Shown: positions 33,359-42,611 of the stretch, in pieces
Layout of the letters: every line of letters starts with the position of its first letter
Numbering within the stretch: the stretch's first letter is position 1
Assembly: GCF_024494575.1 (NCBI RefSeq)
Contig: NZ_JANHDO010000005.1
Span: 1-64,000, forward strand
DNA from: Halorubrum salinum
GTDB taxonomy: Archaea > Halobacteriota > Halobacteria > Halobacteriales > Haloferacaceae
Reading direction: 5' to 3'
Length of the DNA: 64,000 bases
Made by a program: the position numbers and the translations under genes
The notes under the pieces: generated by a model
Database searches by the model: none
Told to the model about the DNA's origin: nothing
What the model saw: only the letters and a program-made list of their open reading frames with translations

Positions 33359-34330
33359 TCAGTTCAGCGCGACGCCGTCTTCGGCCTCCAGAAGCTCGTG
33401 GTAGCGGTTCCGGATGGTGACCTCGCTGATGTTCGCCACGTCGCTGACGTCGCTCTGTGTCACCTTCTCGTTCACTAGGAGGGAAGCCGCGTAGACGGCG
33501 GCGGCCGCGAGGCCGACCGGCGATTTCCCCGAATGGAGCCCCTCGGACTTCGCGGTTTCGAGGAGCGACCGGGCCCGGCGCTCGGCCTCATCGGAGAGGC
33601 CGAGGTCGCTCGCGAACCGCGGGACGTAGCTGCCGGGGTCCGCGGGCTGGATCTCCAGTTTCAGCTCGCGGACGACGTACCGGTACGTCCGAGCGATCTC
33701 GTCTTTCTCGACCCGCGAGACGGCCGCGATCTCGTCGAGGCTCCGCGGCGTCCCGGCCTGTCTGGCGGCGGCGTACAGCGACGCCGTGGAGACGCCCTCG
33801 ATCGAGCGCCCGGGCAGGAGATCCTCGTCGAGCGCGCGGCGGTAGATGACGGAGGCCGTTTCACGGACGTTGTCGGGGAGCCCGAGCGCCGAGGCCATGC
33901 GGTCGATCTCGCCGAGCGCCTGCTTGAGGTTGCGCTCTTTCGAGTCGCGCGTGCGGAAGCGCTCGTTCCACGTGCGGAGCCGCTGCATCTTCTCGCGCTG
34001 CCGGCTGGACAGCGACTTCCCGTAGGCGTCTTTGTCCTGCCAGCCGATGTTCGTCGAGAGCCCCTTGTCGTGCATCATGTTCGTCGTCGGGGCTCCGACC
34101 CGCGACTTGCTGTCCTTCTCTTTGGAGTCGAACGCGCGCCACTCCGGCCCGCGGTCGATCTCGTCTTCTTCGACGACGAGCCCGCAGTCGACACAGACCG
34201 TCTCGCCGTGCTCCGTGTCGGTCGCGAGTTGACCGCCACACTCCGGACAGCGTAGCTCCTCGTCGGCCGATTCGGTTTCCGACTCGTCGCGTACCTGCTC
34301 CGCCGTATACGTTCGAACGTTTTCGCTCAT
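33359..34330 (-). CDS. tfb: transcription initiation factor TFB
   Basis: The 323-aa protein has an N-terminal zinc ribbon (C28/C31 in RCPECGG and C46/C49 in VCVDCG), the B-finger/linker with RGPEWRAF, and two cyclin-like repeats, the first around IDRMASALGLPDNVRETASV and the second around RFASDLGLSDEAERRARSLL, ending in a helix-turn-helix (VSDVANISEVTIRNRYHEL) for BRE contact. TFB bridges TBP-TATA and RNA polymerase. Haloarchaea carry several tfb genes; which paralogue this is cannot be decided here. A TTTTAAAT element lies ~85 bases upstream. Confidence 0.95.
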   Translation of the reverse strand: MSENVRTYTAEQVRDESETESADEELRCPECGGQLATDTEHGETVCVDCGLVVEEDEIDRGPEWRAFDSKEKDSKSRVGAPTTNMMHDKGLSTNIGWQDKDAYGKSLSSRQREKMQRLRTWNERFRTRDSKERNLKQALGEIDRMASALGLPDNVRETASVIYRRALDEDLLPGRSIEGVSTASLYAAARQAGTPRSLDEIAAVSRVEKDEIARTYRYVVRELKLEIQPADPGSYVPRFASDLGLSDEAERRARSLLETAKSEGLHSGKSPVGLAAAAVYAASLLVNEKVTQSDVSDVANISEVTIRNRYHELLEAEDGVALN

Positions 34331-34412
34331 TGGGTTTGTAGGTGGAGGGAACGAGGGGACCGAGAGACGCGTCTCGGTTGGTTATCCTCACACACGGATA
34401 CGGACTCGAAGC

Positions 34413-34420
34413 ATTTAAAA
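34413..34420 (-). promoter_or_regulatory. TATA box for tfb
   Basis: TTTTAAAT on the minus strand, about 83-90 bases before the tfb ATG, implying a leader of about 60 bases. Confidence 0.4.
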
Positions 34421-34551
34421 CTTCGCCTGCAATTCCAGATCCGATAACACGCCGCAGAACACGCTGTACGTCTCGTTCGTCCGATTTTTTTGTGCGCCAA
34501 AGAGCGGCCGTCTCCCTGGCCGCCGATCTCGATGAGAAGACCGAGGTGTGG

Positions 34552-34559
34552 TATATATA
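34552..34559. promoter_or_regulatory. TATATATA promoter element
   Basis: A palindromic TATATATA lies 77 bases before the M24 peptidase ATG and ~220 bases upstream of tfb. It could serve the plus-strand gene with a ~50-base leader. Confidence 0.4.
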
Positions 34560-34635
34560 GGTTTCGCGGGGGCGGTGCCGCGTGTCGGTCCCTCGGCGGG
34601 GCAACCGATTTGGCGGTCGGACGAGCAGAGGCGGT

Positions 34636-35817
34636 ATGAACCGCACGCGACTCGACGCTCGCCTCGCCGACCTCGACACGGACGGATACCTCCTCGACGC
34701 CGACAGCGACGACGCCAACCAGCTGTATCTCTCCGGCTTCACCGGCCCAGACCCGTTCTTGACGCTGTACGCCGACGGCGACGTCCACCTGCTCGTCTCC
34801 GGGCTGGAGTACGGCCGCGCGCGCTCCGAGTCGGCGGCCGACACGGTCGAGCGCCACGCCGACTACGACTACGAGTACGGGGGTCGCGAGGCGCGACACG
34901 ACATGTACGCCGCCTTCGTCCGCGACAAGGGCGCGGAGTCGGTGTCGATGCCGCCGCGCGCGCCGGTCGGCACCGCCGACGCGCTCCGCGAGCGCGGGAT
35001 CGACGTCGCCGTCGACGGCGACGACCGGCTCGGCGACGTCCGCGCGGTGAAGACCGACGAGGAGATCAGGGCGATCCGCGAGGCCCAGCGCGCCAACGAG
35101 GCCGCGATGCGAGCCGCCGAGGGCCTCCTCGCCGAGGCCGACGTGGCGGGCGATGACGCGCCCGGCTCCGATGTCGAGCGGGGAACCCTCGTCCACGAGG
35201 GCGAGCCGCTCACGAGCGAGCGCGTCGCCGAGGAGATCGAGGTCACCCTGTTGCGCCACGGCTGCGCGCTCGACGAGACGATCGTCGCCGGCGGCGCGCA
35301 GGCCGCGGACCCCCACGACCGCGGCTCCGGCCCGCTCCGCGCGAACGAGGCGATCATCGTCGACATCTTCCCGCGCTCGAAGGCGACGAGGTACAACGCG
35401 GACATGACTCGGACGTTCTGCGTCGGCGAGCCGCCGGCCGCGCTCCGCGAGTGGTACGACCTCACCGAGCGAGCGCTCGCGGCCGCGCTCGACGCCGTCG
35501 AACCGGGAGCCACCGGCGAGGACGTGCACGCGGCGGCCTGCGAGGTGTACGAGGACGCCGGCGAGCCGACGTTCCGGACCGACCCCGAGACGGAGACCGG
35601 GTTCATCCACTCGACGGGCCACGGGATCGGCCTCGACGTCCACGAGTCTCCCCGGCTCGCGAGCGGCGGCGACGAGCTGGAGCCCGGTCACGTGATCACC
35701 GTCGAGCCCGGCCTCTACGACCCCGACGTGGGCGGCGTCCGGATCGAGGACCTCGTCGTCGTCACCGACGACGGCTACGAGAACTGCACCGACTACCCGG
35801 TCGAGTTCGTCGTCTGA
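34636..35817 (+). CDS. M24-family metallopeptidase (Xaa-Pro dipeptidase-like)
   Basis: The 393-aa protein has the creatinase-like N-terminal domain (1-~130, LYLSGFTGPDPF) and a pita-bread domain with all metal ligands: Asp in IIVDIFPR, Asp in NADMTRTFCVG, His in STGHGIGLDVHE, Glu in TVEPGLYDP and Glu in VRIEDLVVV. It likely cleaves Xaa-Pro peptides in the cytoplasm. The ATG at 34636 is the usual family start; the earlier ATG at 34582 adds Arg-rich sequence. Confidence 0.92.
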   Translation: MNRTRLDARLADLDTDGYLLDADSDDANQLYLSGFTGPDPFLTLYADGDVHLLVSGLEYGRARSESAADTVERHADYDYEYGGREARHDMYAAFVRDKGAESVSMPPRAPVGTADALRERGIDVAVDGDDRLGDVRAVKTDEEIRAIREAQRANEAAMRAAEGLLAEADVAGDDAPGSDVERGTLVHEGEPLTSERVAEEIEVTLLRHGCALDETIVAGGAQAADPHDRGSGPLRANEAIIVDIFPRSKATRYNADMTRTFCVGEPPAALREWYDLTERALAAALDAVEPGATGEDVHAAACEVYEDAGEPTFRTDPETETGFIHSTGHGIGLDVHESPRLASGGDELEPGHVITVEPGLYDPDVGGVRIEDLVVVTDDGYENCTDYPVEFVV

Positions 35818-35922
35818 TCGAGCCCCGAGCCGGGCCCGCCGCGGCGAGCGGACGCGCCGCCCAGACCCGGCTCTGCTGGCCGCGATCGGAACCGGCTTTC
35901 GGCGTGGCGTCGCACGTCGACC

Positions 35923-37107
35923 GTGAACTGGCGGTACAAGCACACGGCGCTCGCGCTCTGTACGCTCGCGTTCACCGCGACGATGGTCGCCCGGCTCGCC
36001 ATCAGCCCGCTCGTCCCGGCGATCACGACGCGGTTCGGCGTGACGAACGCGACCGTCGGGCTCGCGCTCTCCGGGATGTGGCTCGCGTACGCGCTCGCGC
36101 AGTTCCCGTCCGGGCTCCTCGGTGACCGATACGGCGAGCGGCGAGTCATCCTGACCGCCCTGGGTGCCACCGCCGTCGCCTCGGTGCTGATCGCGGCCGC
36201 GCCGACGATCCACGTGTTCGCGCTGTTTACCGTGGTACTCGGCGCGGGCGCGGGCCTCCACTACACGGTGGCGTCCGCGTACCTCACGCGGCAGTTCGAC
36301 GACATCGGTCGGGCCATCGGCGTCCACGTCGCCGGCGGGCCGATAGCCGGTCTCGCCGCGCCGCCGCTCGCGGCGCTCGTCGGCTCCCGGTACGGCTGGC
36401 GCGCGGGCATCCTCCTCGGAACCGCCGTCGCCGTGCCCGTCTTCGCGCTGTTCGCGTGGCGAGTGCGCCCCACGTCACCGGTCCGCCCGGACCAGCCCGT
36501 CGGCGACCGGATCGCGATCGGCCCCCTCCGCGAACTCCTCTCGCGCCCGTCGATCCGGTACACGACCGCGCTCGCGACGATGGGCGCGTTCTCGTGGCAG
36601 GCCACCGCCTCCTTCCTCCCGACGTTCCTCGACGTGGGCAGCGGGCTGTCGACGGCGCTGTCCGCGCTTCTGTTCTCGCTGTACTTCGTCGTCCACGGCG
36701 GTACGCAGCCGGTGACGGGGTCGCTGTCCGACCGGATCGGTCGCGACGCCACCGCGATGATAACGATGGGGTCCGGCGTCGTCGGCTACGGACTGCTCGT
36801 CGCGACGGCGCGCTTCGACCTCGGACTCGCCCCGACGGTCGTCGCCGTCGGCTTCGTCGGCGTCGCGATGTCGTGGGGCGCGCCGGTCCAGTCGCGGTTC
36901 ATGGACCTGCTCTCGGACACCGAACGCGGCGCGGGGTTCGGGCTCGTCAGGACGGTCTACATGACGCTCGGCGCGTCCGGGAGCGTCGTCGTCGGCTTCG
37001 TCTCCGACACCGCGGGGTGGGCACCCGCGTTCGGCCTGCTCGCCGGCGTGATGGCGCTCGCGCTGTGCGCGCTGGTAGCGAACCGGCTGCTCGGCGGGCG
37101 GTACTAA
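35923..37107 (+). CDS. MFS transporter, 12 membrane helices
   Basis: The 394-aa protein starts with GTG (MNWRYKHTALALCTLAFTAT) and has two six-helix halves. The MFS signature in loop 2-3 is GLLGDRYGERRV and the equivalent in loop 8-9 is GSLSDRIGRDA. The loop between halves is short (RPTSPVRPDQPVGDRI). A small-molecule/proton antiporter or uptake system is likely; the substrate is not predictable. It sits 106 bases past the M24 peptidase on the same strand. Confidence 0.88.
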   Translation: MNWRYKHTALALCTLAFTATMVARLAISPLVPAITTRFGVTNATVGLALSGMWLAYALAQFPSGLLGDRYGERRVILTALGATAVASVLIAAAPTIHVFALFTVVLGAGAGLHYTVASAYLTRQFDDIGRAIGVHVAGGPIAGLAAPPLAALVGSRYGWRAGILLGTAVAVPVFALFAWRVRPTSPVRPDQPVGDRIAIGPLRELLSRPSIRYTTALATMGAFSWQATASFLPTFLDVGSGLSTALSALLFSLYFVVHGGTQPVTGSLSDRIGRDATAMITMGSGVVGYGLLVATARFDLGLAPTVVAVGFVGVAMSWGAPVQSRFMDLLSDTERGAGFGLVRTVYMTLGASGSVVVGFVSDTAGWAPAFGLLAGVMALALCALVANRLLGGRY

Positions 37108-37141
37108 CCCGAAAACAGCGAGGGTGCGGAGCCGCTTGGCG

Positions 37142-37378
37142 CTAGAGCGTGTCGTCTTCGAGGCTGCCGGGGTCCTGGGCGGTGTCGAACATGTTGTTCT
37201 CCGCCCCGTCGAGCATCTCGTCGCGGGGGTCGTCGTCGACGACGCTCACGTTGTACGCCTCGATCCCGGAGGCGATGAGGTCCTCTGCGGCCTGCTCTTC
37301 GGAGACGAACTCCTGTTCTGCGAGCTGTTGGAACTCCGCGTAGACGTCGTCGGAGAGGTTGAGTTCGAAGGTGGGCAT
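37142..37378 (-). CDS. small RHH-like protein, DUF7120-like
   Basis: The 78-aa acidic protein MPTFELNLSDDVYAEFQQLA starts with a beta strand, followed by two helices (VYAEFQQLAEQEFV and SEEQAAEDLIASGIEAY), the ribbon-helix-helix order of CopG-type proteins and haloarchaeal DUF7120. The C-terminal acidic tail (DDDPRDEMLDGAENNMFD) is a likely haloadaptation or binding tail. May bind DNA; target unknown. Confidence 0.65.
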   Translation of the reverse strand: MPTFELNLSDDVYAEFQQLAEQEFVSEEQAAEDLIASGIEAYNVSVVDDDPRDEMLDGAENNMFDTAQDPGSLEDDTL

Positions 37379-37434
37379 ACCCCCCGTTCCGGCCGGACCC
37401 TTTTAAATATTCCCTCGCCGGTGACGGCGACCGC

Positions 37435-38037
37435 TCACAGGTCGCGCCACGCGCCGAGGAACCGCTGGACGGCGGTCAGGTGTCCCACCGCGGCGAACAG
37501 CGCGAGGAGGAGGCCGACGACGGAGTAGCCGGCGACGACGGGCGCGGCGTAGACGGCGGCGACGAGACCGACGACGCCCATCAGCGCGAGGCGGTCGGCG
37601 CGGCCGAGCAGACCGCCGTACTCGCGGCCGATGCCGACCGCCTGTATCTGCGTGCCCATGTACGAGGTCATCAGGACGCCGGTCACGGCGAGGAAGCCGA
37701 GCGCGTAGGCGTCGACGCCCGCGGTGAACCCCGCGATGACCGCGATGTCGGCGTAGCGGTCGAGCACGTGGTCGAGGAGGTCGCCGCCGTCGGAGGCGAC
37801 GTCGAGCCGGCGCGCGAGCGCGCCGTCGACGAGGTCGAGCCACCCGTTGAGGAAGACGCAGACGGCTCCGACCGCGTAGAACGCCGCCGTGCCGACCGCG
37901 AACGCGCCGCCGGCGGCGACCGCCACGCCGAACGCGACGACGCTCACCTGGTCGGGCGAGAGCCCCAGTTTGGCCGCCGCCGTCACCCACGGACCGAGCA
38001 GGCGGTCCGCGACCGAGCGGTACTTATCGAGCGTCAT
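37435..38037 (-). CDS. CDP-alcohol phosphatidyltransferase (archaeal phospholipid synthesis)
   Basis: The 200-aa membrane protein carries the CDP-alcohol phosphotransferase motif DG-x2-AR-x8-G-x3-D-x3-D in LDLVDGALARRLDVASDGG followed by DLLDHVLDRYAD. Several hydrophobic helices surround it. In archaea such enzymes join CDP-archaeol to an alcohol (for example inositol phosphate, glycerol phosphate or serine). The ATG overlaps the preceding kinase stop by four bases. By sequence alone the polar head group cannot be chosen; archaetidylinositol phosphate synthase is plausible. Confidence 0.88.
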   Translation of the reverse strand: MTLDKYRSVADRLLGPWVTAAAKLGLSPDQVSVVAFGVAVAAGGAFAVGTAAFYAVGAVCVFLNGWLDLVDGALARRLDVASDGGDLLDHVLDRYADIAVIAGFTAGVDAYALGFLAVTGVLMTSYMGTQIQAVGIGREYGGLLGRADRLALMGVVGLVAAVYAAPVVAGYSVVGLLLALFAAVGHLTAVQRFLGAWRDL

Positions 38038-38603
38038 CCGCCCGCTCGCCCCTCGCCGTCGGCCTGCAGATACTCGATGAAATCGACGGTGCCGGCGCTC
38101 GGCTCGCGCTCCCCGTCGATCACCGCGCGGACCGCCGCGGCGACCGACTCCGGATCGGCGTCGGTCACGTCGACCTCGTAGACGTTCTCCGTGCCGTGTT
38201 CGGCGACCGCCTCCGAGAGGACCACGTCGAGCGCCTCGCTCTCCGCATTCTCCTCGGCGGTCGCGGCCGACTCGCCGCGTTCGCGAAGCCGCCGCTCGAC
38301 CGTCCGGGGGTGACAGCGCAACACGACGACGCGGTCGGCGTCGAACCGGTGTGCCAAGTGGGAGTCGAGCACGCCCGACCAGTCGCCGAGGCGCTCGCGG
38401 ACCGCATCCAGATCCGCGACGAGCGTGTCGCGGTCGGCGTCGCGCTCGGTCCACAGGTCCTCGTCGCCTTTTATCTCCTCGTTCAGGTGGATCACGTCGT
38501 ACTCGTCTTCGAGCAGCGCTGTCGCCGTCGACTTTCCGACCCCGGGCGTTCCGGTGACGGCGACGCGGTCGGCCACGCCGGTGTCTCCGGTTTCGCCCGT
38601 CAC
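38034..38603 (-). CDS. AK6/Fap7-like adenylate kinase family protein
   Basis: From GTG at 38603 the 189-aa product has the P-loop TGTPGVGKST (17-26), then VIHLNEEIKGDEDLW and a lid with VLRCHPRTVERRLRERG. This is the archaeal adenylate kinase 6 (hCINAP/Fap7) pattern, a family linked to small-subunit rRNA maturation as well as NMP kinase activity. The start overlaps the hisC stop and the stop overlaps the next start (four bases each), so the three genes are translated together; the link between histidine biosynthesis, this kinase and a lipid enzyme is genomic only. Confidence 0.88.
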   Translation of the reverse strand: MTGETGDTGVADRVAVTGTPGVGKSTATALLEDEYDVIHLNEEIKGDEDLWTERDADRDTLVADLDAVRERLGDWSGVLDSHLAHRFDADRVVVLRCHPRTVERRLRERGESAATAEENAESEALDVVLSEAVAEHGTENVYEVDVTDADPESVAAAVRAVIDGEREPSAGTVDFIEYLQADGEGRAGG

Positions 38604-39694
38604 GCGCGAACACCGAGGTCGAGGTCGGCGAGGACTCGGTTGAGCGTCTCGACCGCCTCGCGCGTCTCGTCGCGGGTGCCCGTCGAGATCCGGACGTGCT
38701 CCGGTAGCCCGAACGAGGTGCAGTCGCGGATGATGACGCCGCGGTCCTGTGCCGCGTCGGCGACGCGCTCGGCGTCGCCGACGCGCGCGAGCACGAAGTT
38801 CCCCGCGGAGTCGACGGTCGGCGCGTCGAGTTCCTCGGCGATGTACCCGCGCGCCCACCGGGCCGTCTCCACCGACTCCGCGACGTGTTCCTCGTCGTCG
38901 AGCGCGGCGAGCGCTGCCCGACACGCCAGCTCGTTCGCGGCGAACGGCGTGTTGACCCGGGCGTACGCCTCGCCCCACTCCTCGGGAACGACGGAGTAGC
39001 CGATCCGCAGCCCGGCGAGCCCGTACGCCTTCGAGAACGTGCGGAGGACGGCCACGTCGTCGCGCTCGTCGACGAGCGGGATCGCGCTGTCGACCTCGGC
39101 GAACTCCCCGTACGCCTCGTCGACGACGACGAGCGTCTCCGGCGCGGTCGCGTCCGCGACGGTCTCTATCGCCGCGAGCGGCATCGTCGAGCCCGTGGGA
39201 TTGTGCGGCGAGGTGACGTAGACGATCCGCTCGCCGCCGTACGCGGAGAGGACGGTCTCCGCGTCCTGTGTGAACCCGTCGGCCGGGTCCAGTTCGTACT
39301 CCGCGACCTCGCCGTGGTGGTACCGCGCGGACATCGCGTAGTAGGCGAAGCCTGGGCTCGGGACGAGCACCTCGTCGCCGGGCGACAGCGTCGCCCGCGA
39401 GAGGTAGTCGATGGAGCCGTCCGCGCCCGGCGAGACCCACACCTGTTCCGGTGTGACGTCCCACATCTCTGCGATCTTCGCGGTCAGGTCCGTGTGCGAG
39501 GACTTGGGATACTGGTGGACCCGGTCTGCGTGCTCGCGGATCGCCTCTACGGCCGCCGGGCTCGGCCCGTGCGGGTTCTCGTTCGAGGAGAGCTTGATCA
39601 GGCCGTCGGGGTCGAGCCCGCGGTCGCGGGCCACCTCCTCGACGCCCCGGCCGGGCACGTACGGCGAGTGATCGGAGAGATCCCGTGGGTGCAT
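38600..39694 (-). CDS. hisC: histidinol-phosphate aminotransferase
   Basis: The 364-aa PLP enzyme begins MHPRDLSDHSPYVPGRGVEE and shows LSSNENPHGPSP, SPHNPTG, VVDEAYGEF, the PLP-Lys in LRTFSKAYGLAGLRIGY and RISTGTRDE at the end. It transaminates imidazole-acetol phosphate with glutamate in histidine synthesis. An upstream ATG at 39742 is not needed. It leads the three-gene overlapping operon; hisF lies 418 bases upstream on the same strand. Confidence 0.92.
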   Translation of the reverse strand: MHPRDLSDHSPYVPGRGVEEVARDRGLDPDGLIKLSSNENPHGPSPAAVEAIREHADRVHQYPKSSHTDLTAKIAEMWDVTPEQVWVSPGADGSIDYLSRATLSPGDEVLVPSPGFAYYAMSARYHHGEVAEYELDPADGFTQDAETVLSAYGGERIVYVTSPHNPTGSTMPLAAIETVADATAPETLVVVDEAYGEFAEVDSAIPLVDERDDVAVLRTFSKAYGLAGLRIGYSVVPEEWGEAYARVNTPFAANELACRAALAALDDEEHVAESVETARWARGYIAEELDAPTVDSAGNFVLARVGDAERVADAAQDRGVIIRDCTSFGLPEHVRISTGTRDETREAVETLNRVLADLDLGVRA

Positions 39695-39803
39695 GGGGAC
39701 GTATCCGAGCGGGGCGCTCTTAAGGGTGGCCGAACGGATCAACGAAGCGCGGTCGCTCCCTCGTCGCCGCTATCCGCCCCGACCGTGACGCCGGTCCCGA
39801 GTG

Positions 39804-39986
39804 CTACCGCCACTCCGACCGCGGCACGCAGTCCGACTCTCGTACCGTGATCCAGCGCGTCGTCCGGTCGTCCGGGTCGCGATCCCGCTCGAAGAACGTC
39901 ACCTCCCCGTCGGCGTCGGCGTCGTCGGTCCGCTTGCAGACGAGCTCAGGGGGCTCGGCGCGCACACGCGTCGGTGACGTGGACAT
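39804..39986 (-). CDS. small protein, DUF7511-like
   Basis: From ATG at 39986 (MSTSPTRVRAEPPELVCKRT) the 60-aa product has an ELVCKRTDDADADGEVTFFE strand pair and a DRTTRWITVRES ending. The pattern of a polar head, a short beta domain and D-RTT-WIT matches the haloarchaeal DUF7511 proteins I remember. An ATG at 40010 would add eight residues. Function unknown; it lies between hisC and hisF on the same strand. Confidence 0.6.
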   Translation of the reverse strand: MSTSPTRVRAEPPELVCKRTDDADADGEVTFFERDRDPDDRTTRWITVRESDCVPRSEWR

Positions 39987-40111
39987 ACGTACCGATTCGC
40001 TCGCAATCACATAATAACTGTTGATTTTGGAACGGAAAAGGAGAACAACAGCGCGTTCTATCCGGGATACTCACTCGCTCGGAGTACCACGTTCCCGTCT
40101 CGTTGGACGGC

Positions 40112-40930
40112 TCAGAGCCGGACCGGAACGCCGCGCTCGTCGAGGTACGCCTTCGTCTCCTCGATCGAGTAGTCCCCGAAGTGGAAGATTGAGGCGGCGA
40201 GGCCGGCGTCGGCGTTCGCCTCGGTGAACACCTCGTACATGTCTTCGGGGCCGCCACAGCCGGAGGAGGCGATGACGGGCGTCGAGACGGCGTCGCAGAT
40301 CGCCTTCATCAGGGGGATGTCGTAGCCGTCTTTCGTCCCGTCCATGTCGATCGAGTTGACGAACAGCTCGCCCGCGCCGCGCTCTTCGGCCTCTTTGGCC
40401 CACGAGACGGCGTCGATGCCGGTTCCCTCCCGGCCGCCCTTCTTCGTGCACTCGAACCACACCTCCTCGCCGTCTGCGTCCTCGTAGAAGTGGTCGCCGG
40501 CGTCGTCGTGCCGTCGGCGCGCGTCGACGGAGATGACGATACACTGGGAGCCGAAGGCGGCCGCGCCCTCCTCGATGAGTTCGGGCCGATCGAGCGCCCC
40601 GGTGGTGATGGAGACCTTGTCCGCCCCGGCTCGCAGCGTCTCTTTGATGTCGGCTTTCGTCCGAATGCCGCCGCCGACGGTGAGGGGGATGAAACACTCG
40701 TCTGCGACCGCGTTCACCACGTCGAGCATCGTCTCGCGACCCTCCGCACTCGCCGTGATATCGAGGAAGACGAACTCGTCCGCGCCGGCGGCGTTGTACT
40801 TTTTCGCCAGCTCGACCGGGTCGCCGGTGTACTCAAGATTCTCGAAGTTGACGCCCGTGTACACCGCCGCGTCCCCGTCGTCGTCGAGGTCGACGTCGAT
40901 GCAGGGGATGATCCGCTTCGTGAGTCCCAT
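40112..40930 (-). CDS. hisF: imidazole glycerol phosphate synthase, cyclase subunit HisF
   Basis: The 272-aa (beta/alpha)8 barrel starts [20 protein letters not shown] with the catalytic Asp12 in PCIDV. It has the first phosphate site [11 protein letters not shown], the second catalytic Asp in [14 protein letters not shown] and the second phosphate site [11 protein letters not shown]. With HisH it makes IGP and AICAR. Length is slightly over the family norm because of an acidic insertion ([19 protein letters not shown]). Confidence 0.95.
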   Translation of the reverse strand: MGLTKRIIPCIDVDLDDDGDAAVYTGVNFENLEYTGDPVELAKKYNAAGADEFVFLDITASAEGRETMLDVVNAVADECFIPLTVGGGIRTKADIKETLRAGADKVSITTGALDRPELIEEGAAAFGSQCIVISVDARRRHDDAGDHFYEDADGEEVWFECTKKGGREGTGIDAVSWAKEAEERGAGELFVNSIDMDGTKDGYDIPLMKAICDAVSTPVIASSGCGGPEDMYEVFTEANADAGLAASIFHFGDYSIEETKAYLDERGVPVRL

Positions 40931-40976
40931 CTGTTGCCGGCAGTTGACGTCGCCCGGGGTTAAAATGCGCGGGAGC

Positions 40977-41987
40977 TCACTCCCCGTCGGCGTCTCGCCC
41001 GTCGTACCGCGCGACGGCGCGGTCGGCGCGCGTCGAAATCCCGTTCGGGTTCCGCGCGGGGCTTCGGTCGCGGCGACGGGCGACGAGCCCGTCGGAGCTC
41101 CCGCCGGTGAGGCCGACGAGCACGTCGCGGCCCGTGGCGACCCACCGGGACGGGGTGGACTCGCCGCGCACGACCTCGCGCGCGACGTCGACCGCGTCCG
41201 TCAGCGCGTGCGAGCCGGTCCGCACGAGCACGGTCGGGCGCACCCCGTAGTTCTTACAGAGCCGGTACGAGAGGGCGCGGTACTTCCAGCCCCACTCGCG
41301 GGCCGTCCGCCCTCCGTCCGCTGCGGTCGGGCTCGGGAGTCGCTTGACCGCCGCGAGGTCCCCGCGCCACGCGACTTCACAGCCCATCCGCGCGAGCCGG
41401 TGTGCGGCGTCGCGAGCGCCGCCGGTGTGGAGGTACTCGTCGAAGCCGTCGAGGTCGCGGAGGGTCTCGCTCCGGAAGGCGACGTTGCCGCTCTCGAAGT
41501 ACGTCACGTCGTGCCCCGCGATCGTTCGCCGCTCGGGACCGTCCGGCGGTTCTTCGGGGGGATCAGGCGACACACCGGGAGCGTCCGTCGCGCCCGAGAC
41601 GCCGCCTTCGTGGTCGTCGTTCCCGTCCGCCGCCGTCGGTGCGTCCACCGGCGTCACCGGACCGGTCACGACGTCGGCCTCCCCGAGTCCGCTTCGGACG
41701 CCGTCCGCCCAGGACTCGCCGATCCGGTGGTCGTAGTCCACGATTGCGACCGCGTCACCGGTCGCGACCTCGATGCCGGCGTTGCGGGCGACGTTGACCG
41801 TCCGGTCGGATATCTCGACTAACACGTCCACGTCGTCGCGGTCGCGTACCATCCCGGTCGTGCCGTCGGCGGAGGGACCGTTGGCGACGATCACCTCCGC
41901 CTCGGGGGCGTGTGCCGAAAGCGCGTCGAGACAGGCGGCCAACCGGTCCCGCCCGTTGAGGGTCGGCACGACAACCGAGAGATCCAT
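40977..41987 (-). CDS. family 2 glycosyltransferase
   Basis: The 336-aa protein begins with the GT-A fold entry MDLSVVVPTLNGRDRLAACL and NVARNAGIEVATGD, then a DxD-like VDYDHRIG and, after an acidic low-complexity insert (~118-155), FESGNVAFRSETLRDLDGFDE with the acceptor region. No membrane helix is evident. It transfers a sugar from a nucleotide donor, probably to a cell-surface glycan or glycolipid. The C-terminal half (YRLCKNYGVRPTVLVRTGSH) resembles the dolichol-type haloarchaeal enzymes. Donor and acceptor unknown. Confidence 0.88.
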   Translation of the reverse strand: MDLSVVVPTLNGRDRLAACLDALSAHAPEAEVIVANGPSADGTTGMVRDRDDVDVLVEISDRTVNVARNAGIEVATGDAVAIVDYDHRIGESWADGVRSGLGEADVVTGPVTPVDAPTAADGNDDHEGGVSGATDAPGVSPDPPEEPPDGPERRTIAGHDVTYFESGNVAFRSETLRDLDGFDEYLHTGGARDAAHRLARMGCEVAWRGDLAAVKRLPSPTAADGGRTAREWGWKYRALSYRLCKNYGVRPTVLVRTGSHALTDAVDVAREVVRGESTPSRWVATGRDVLVGLTGGSSDGLVARRRDRSPARNPNGISTRADRAVARYDGRDADGE

Positions 41988-42084
41988 ACCCGCCGATACC
42001 GGGCGGAGGGATAAAAAGGGCTCCGTGCGAGAGCGCGCGGACGCGCCGGGCCGGTGCGACCCCGCGACGCGGATCAGTGGCGGT

Positions 42085-42357
42085 CTAGACCGTCAGGTAG
42101 TACACTTGCTTGCGCGCGTCCTTGAAGCTGTACCGGGAGTCGACGAGGCCTTCCTCTTCGAGCCGATTGAGGGCGTAGCGGACGGTCCGGTCGGGCAGGA
42201 GCGACTCTTCGGCGAGCCCGCCCTGCGACAGCGGCGCGTCGCCCTCCAGTACCTTGGCGACGAGCTTGGCGCTCGGCGGAAGTTCGCGCAAGCGGTCGCG
42301 GTACTCGGATTCCGAAAGGCGGTCTTGGTCGGCGGTCTCCGCGTGACTGGTACTCAT
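42085..42357 (-). CDS. MarR-like winged-helix regulator
   Basis: From ATG at 42357 the 90-aa product MSTSHAETADQDRLSESEYR has helices ELPPSAKLVAKVLEGD, a recognition helix in DRTVRYALNRLEEEGL and a wing (SRYSFKDARKQVYYLTV). This is a common haloarchaeal MarR/TrmB-type small regulator. An alternative ATG lies 12 bases upstream. An 18-bp palindrome 98 bases upstream, between this gene and the divergent methyltransferase, is a likely binding site. Confidence 0.8.
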   Translation of the reverse strand: MSTSHAETADQDRLSESEYRDRLRELPPSAKLVAKVLEGDAPLSQGGLAEESLLPDRTVRYALNRLEEEGLVDSRYSFKDARKQVYYLTV

Positions 42358-42454
42358 ATCTCCTATCAAGCCCCTTCTTAGTGGTAAAGGTTAGCTACAT
42401 ATAGGGGAATCCGATTGGAACAATATAATGTATTAATATCACCTCTCGGCCTAC

Positions 42455-42472
42455 AATCATTCATGAATGATT
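42455..42472. promoter_or_regulatory. perfect 18-bp palindrome, probable operator
   Basis: AATCATTCATGAATGATT equals its own reverse complement. It overlaps an AT-rich promoter-like stretch (TTAATATATT at 42471-42480) in the divergent gap between the regulator at 42357 and the methyltransferase. Confidence 0.65.
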
Positions 42473-42611
42473 AATATATTCTGTCGGTCGGACGATGCGA
42501 GTCGCTCGCGGACGCCGTCGTCTCGTTCGGCGGTGGCGGTGGGCTCGGGTCGGGTCGCGTCTCGGTCGCATCCAGTACGGTTTTGTCGGTCCGGCGTTCA
42601 GTACGGGCAAC

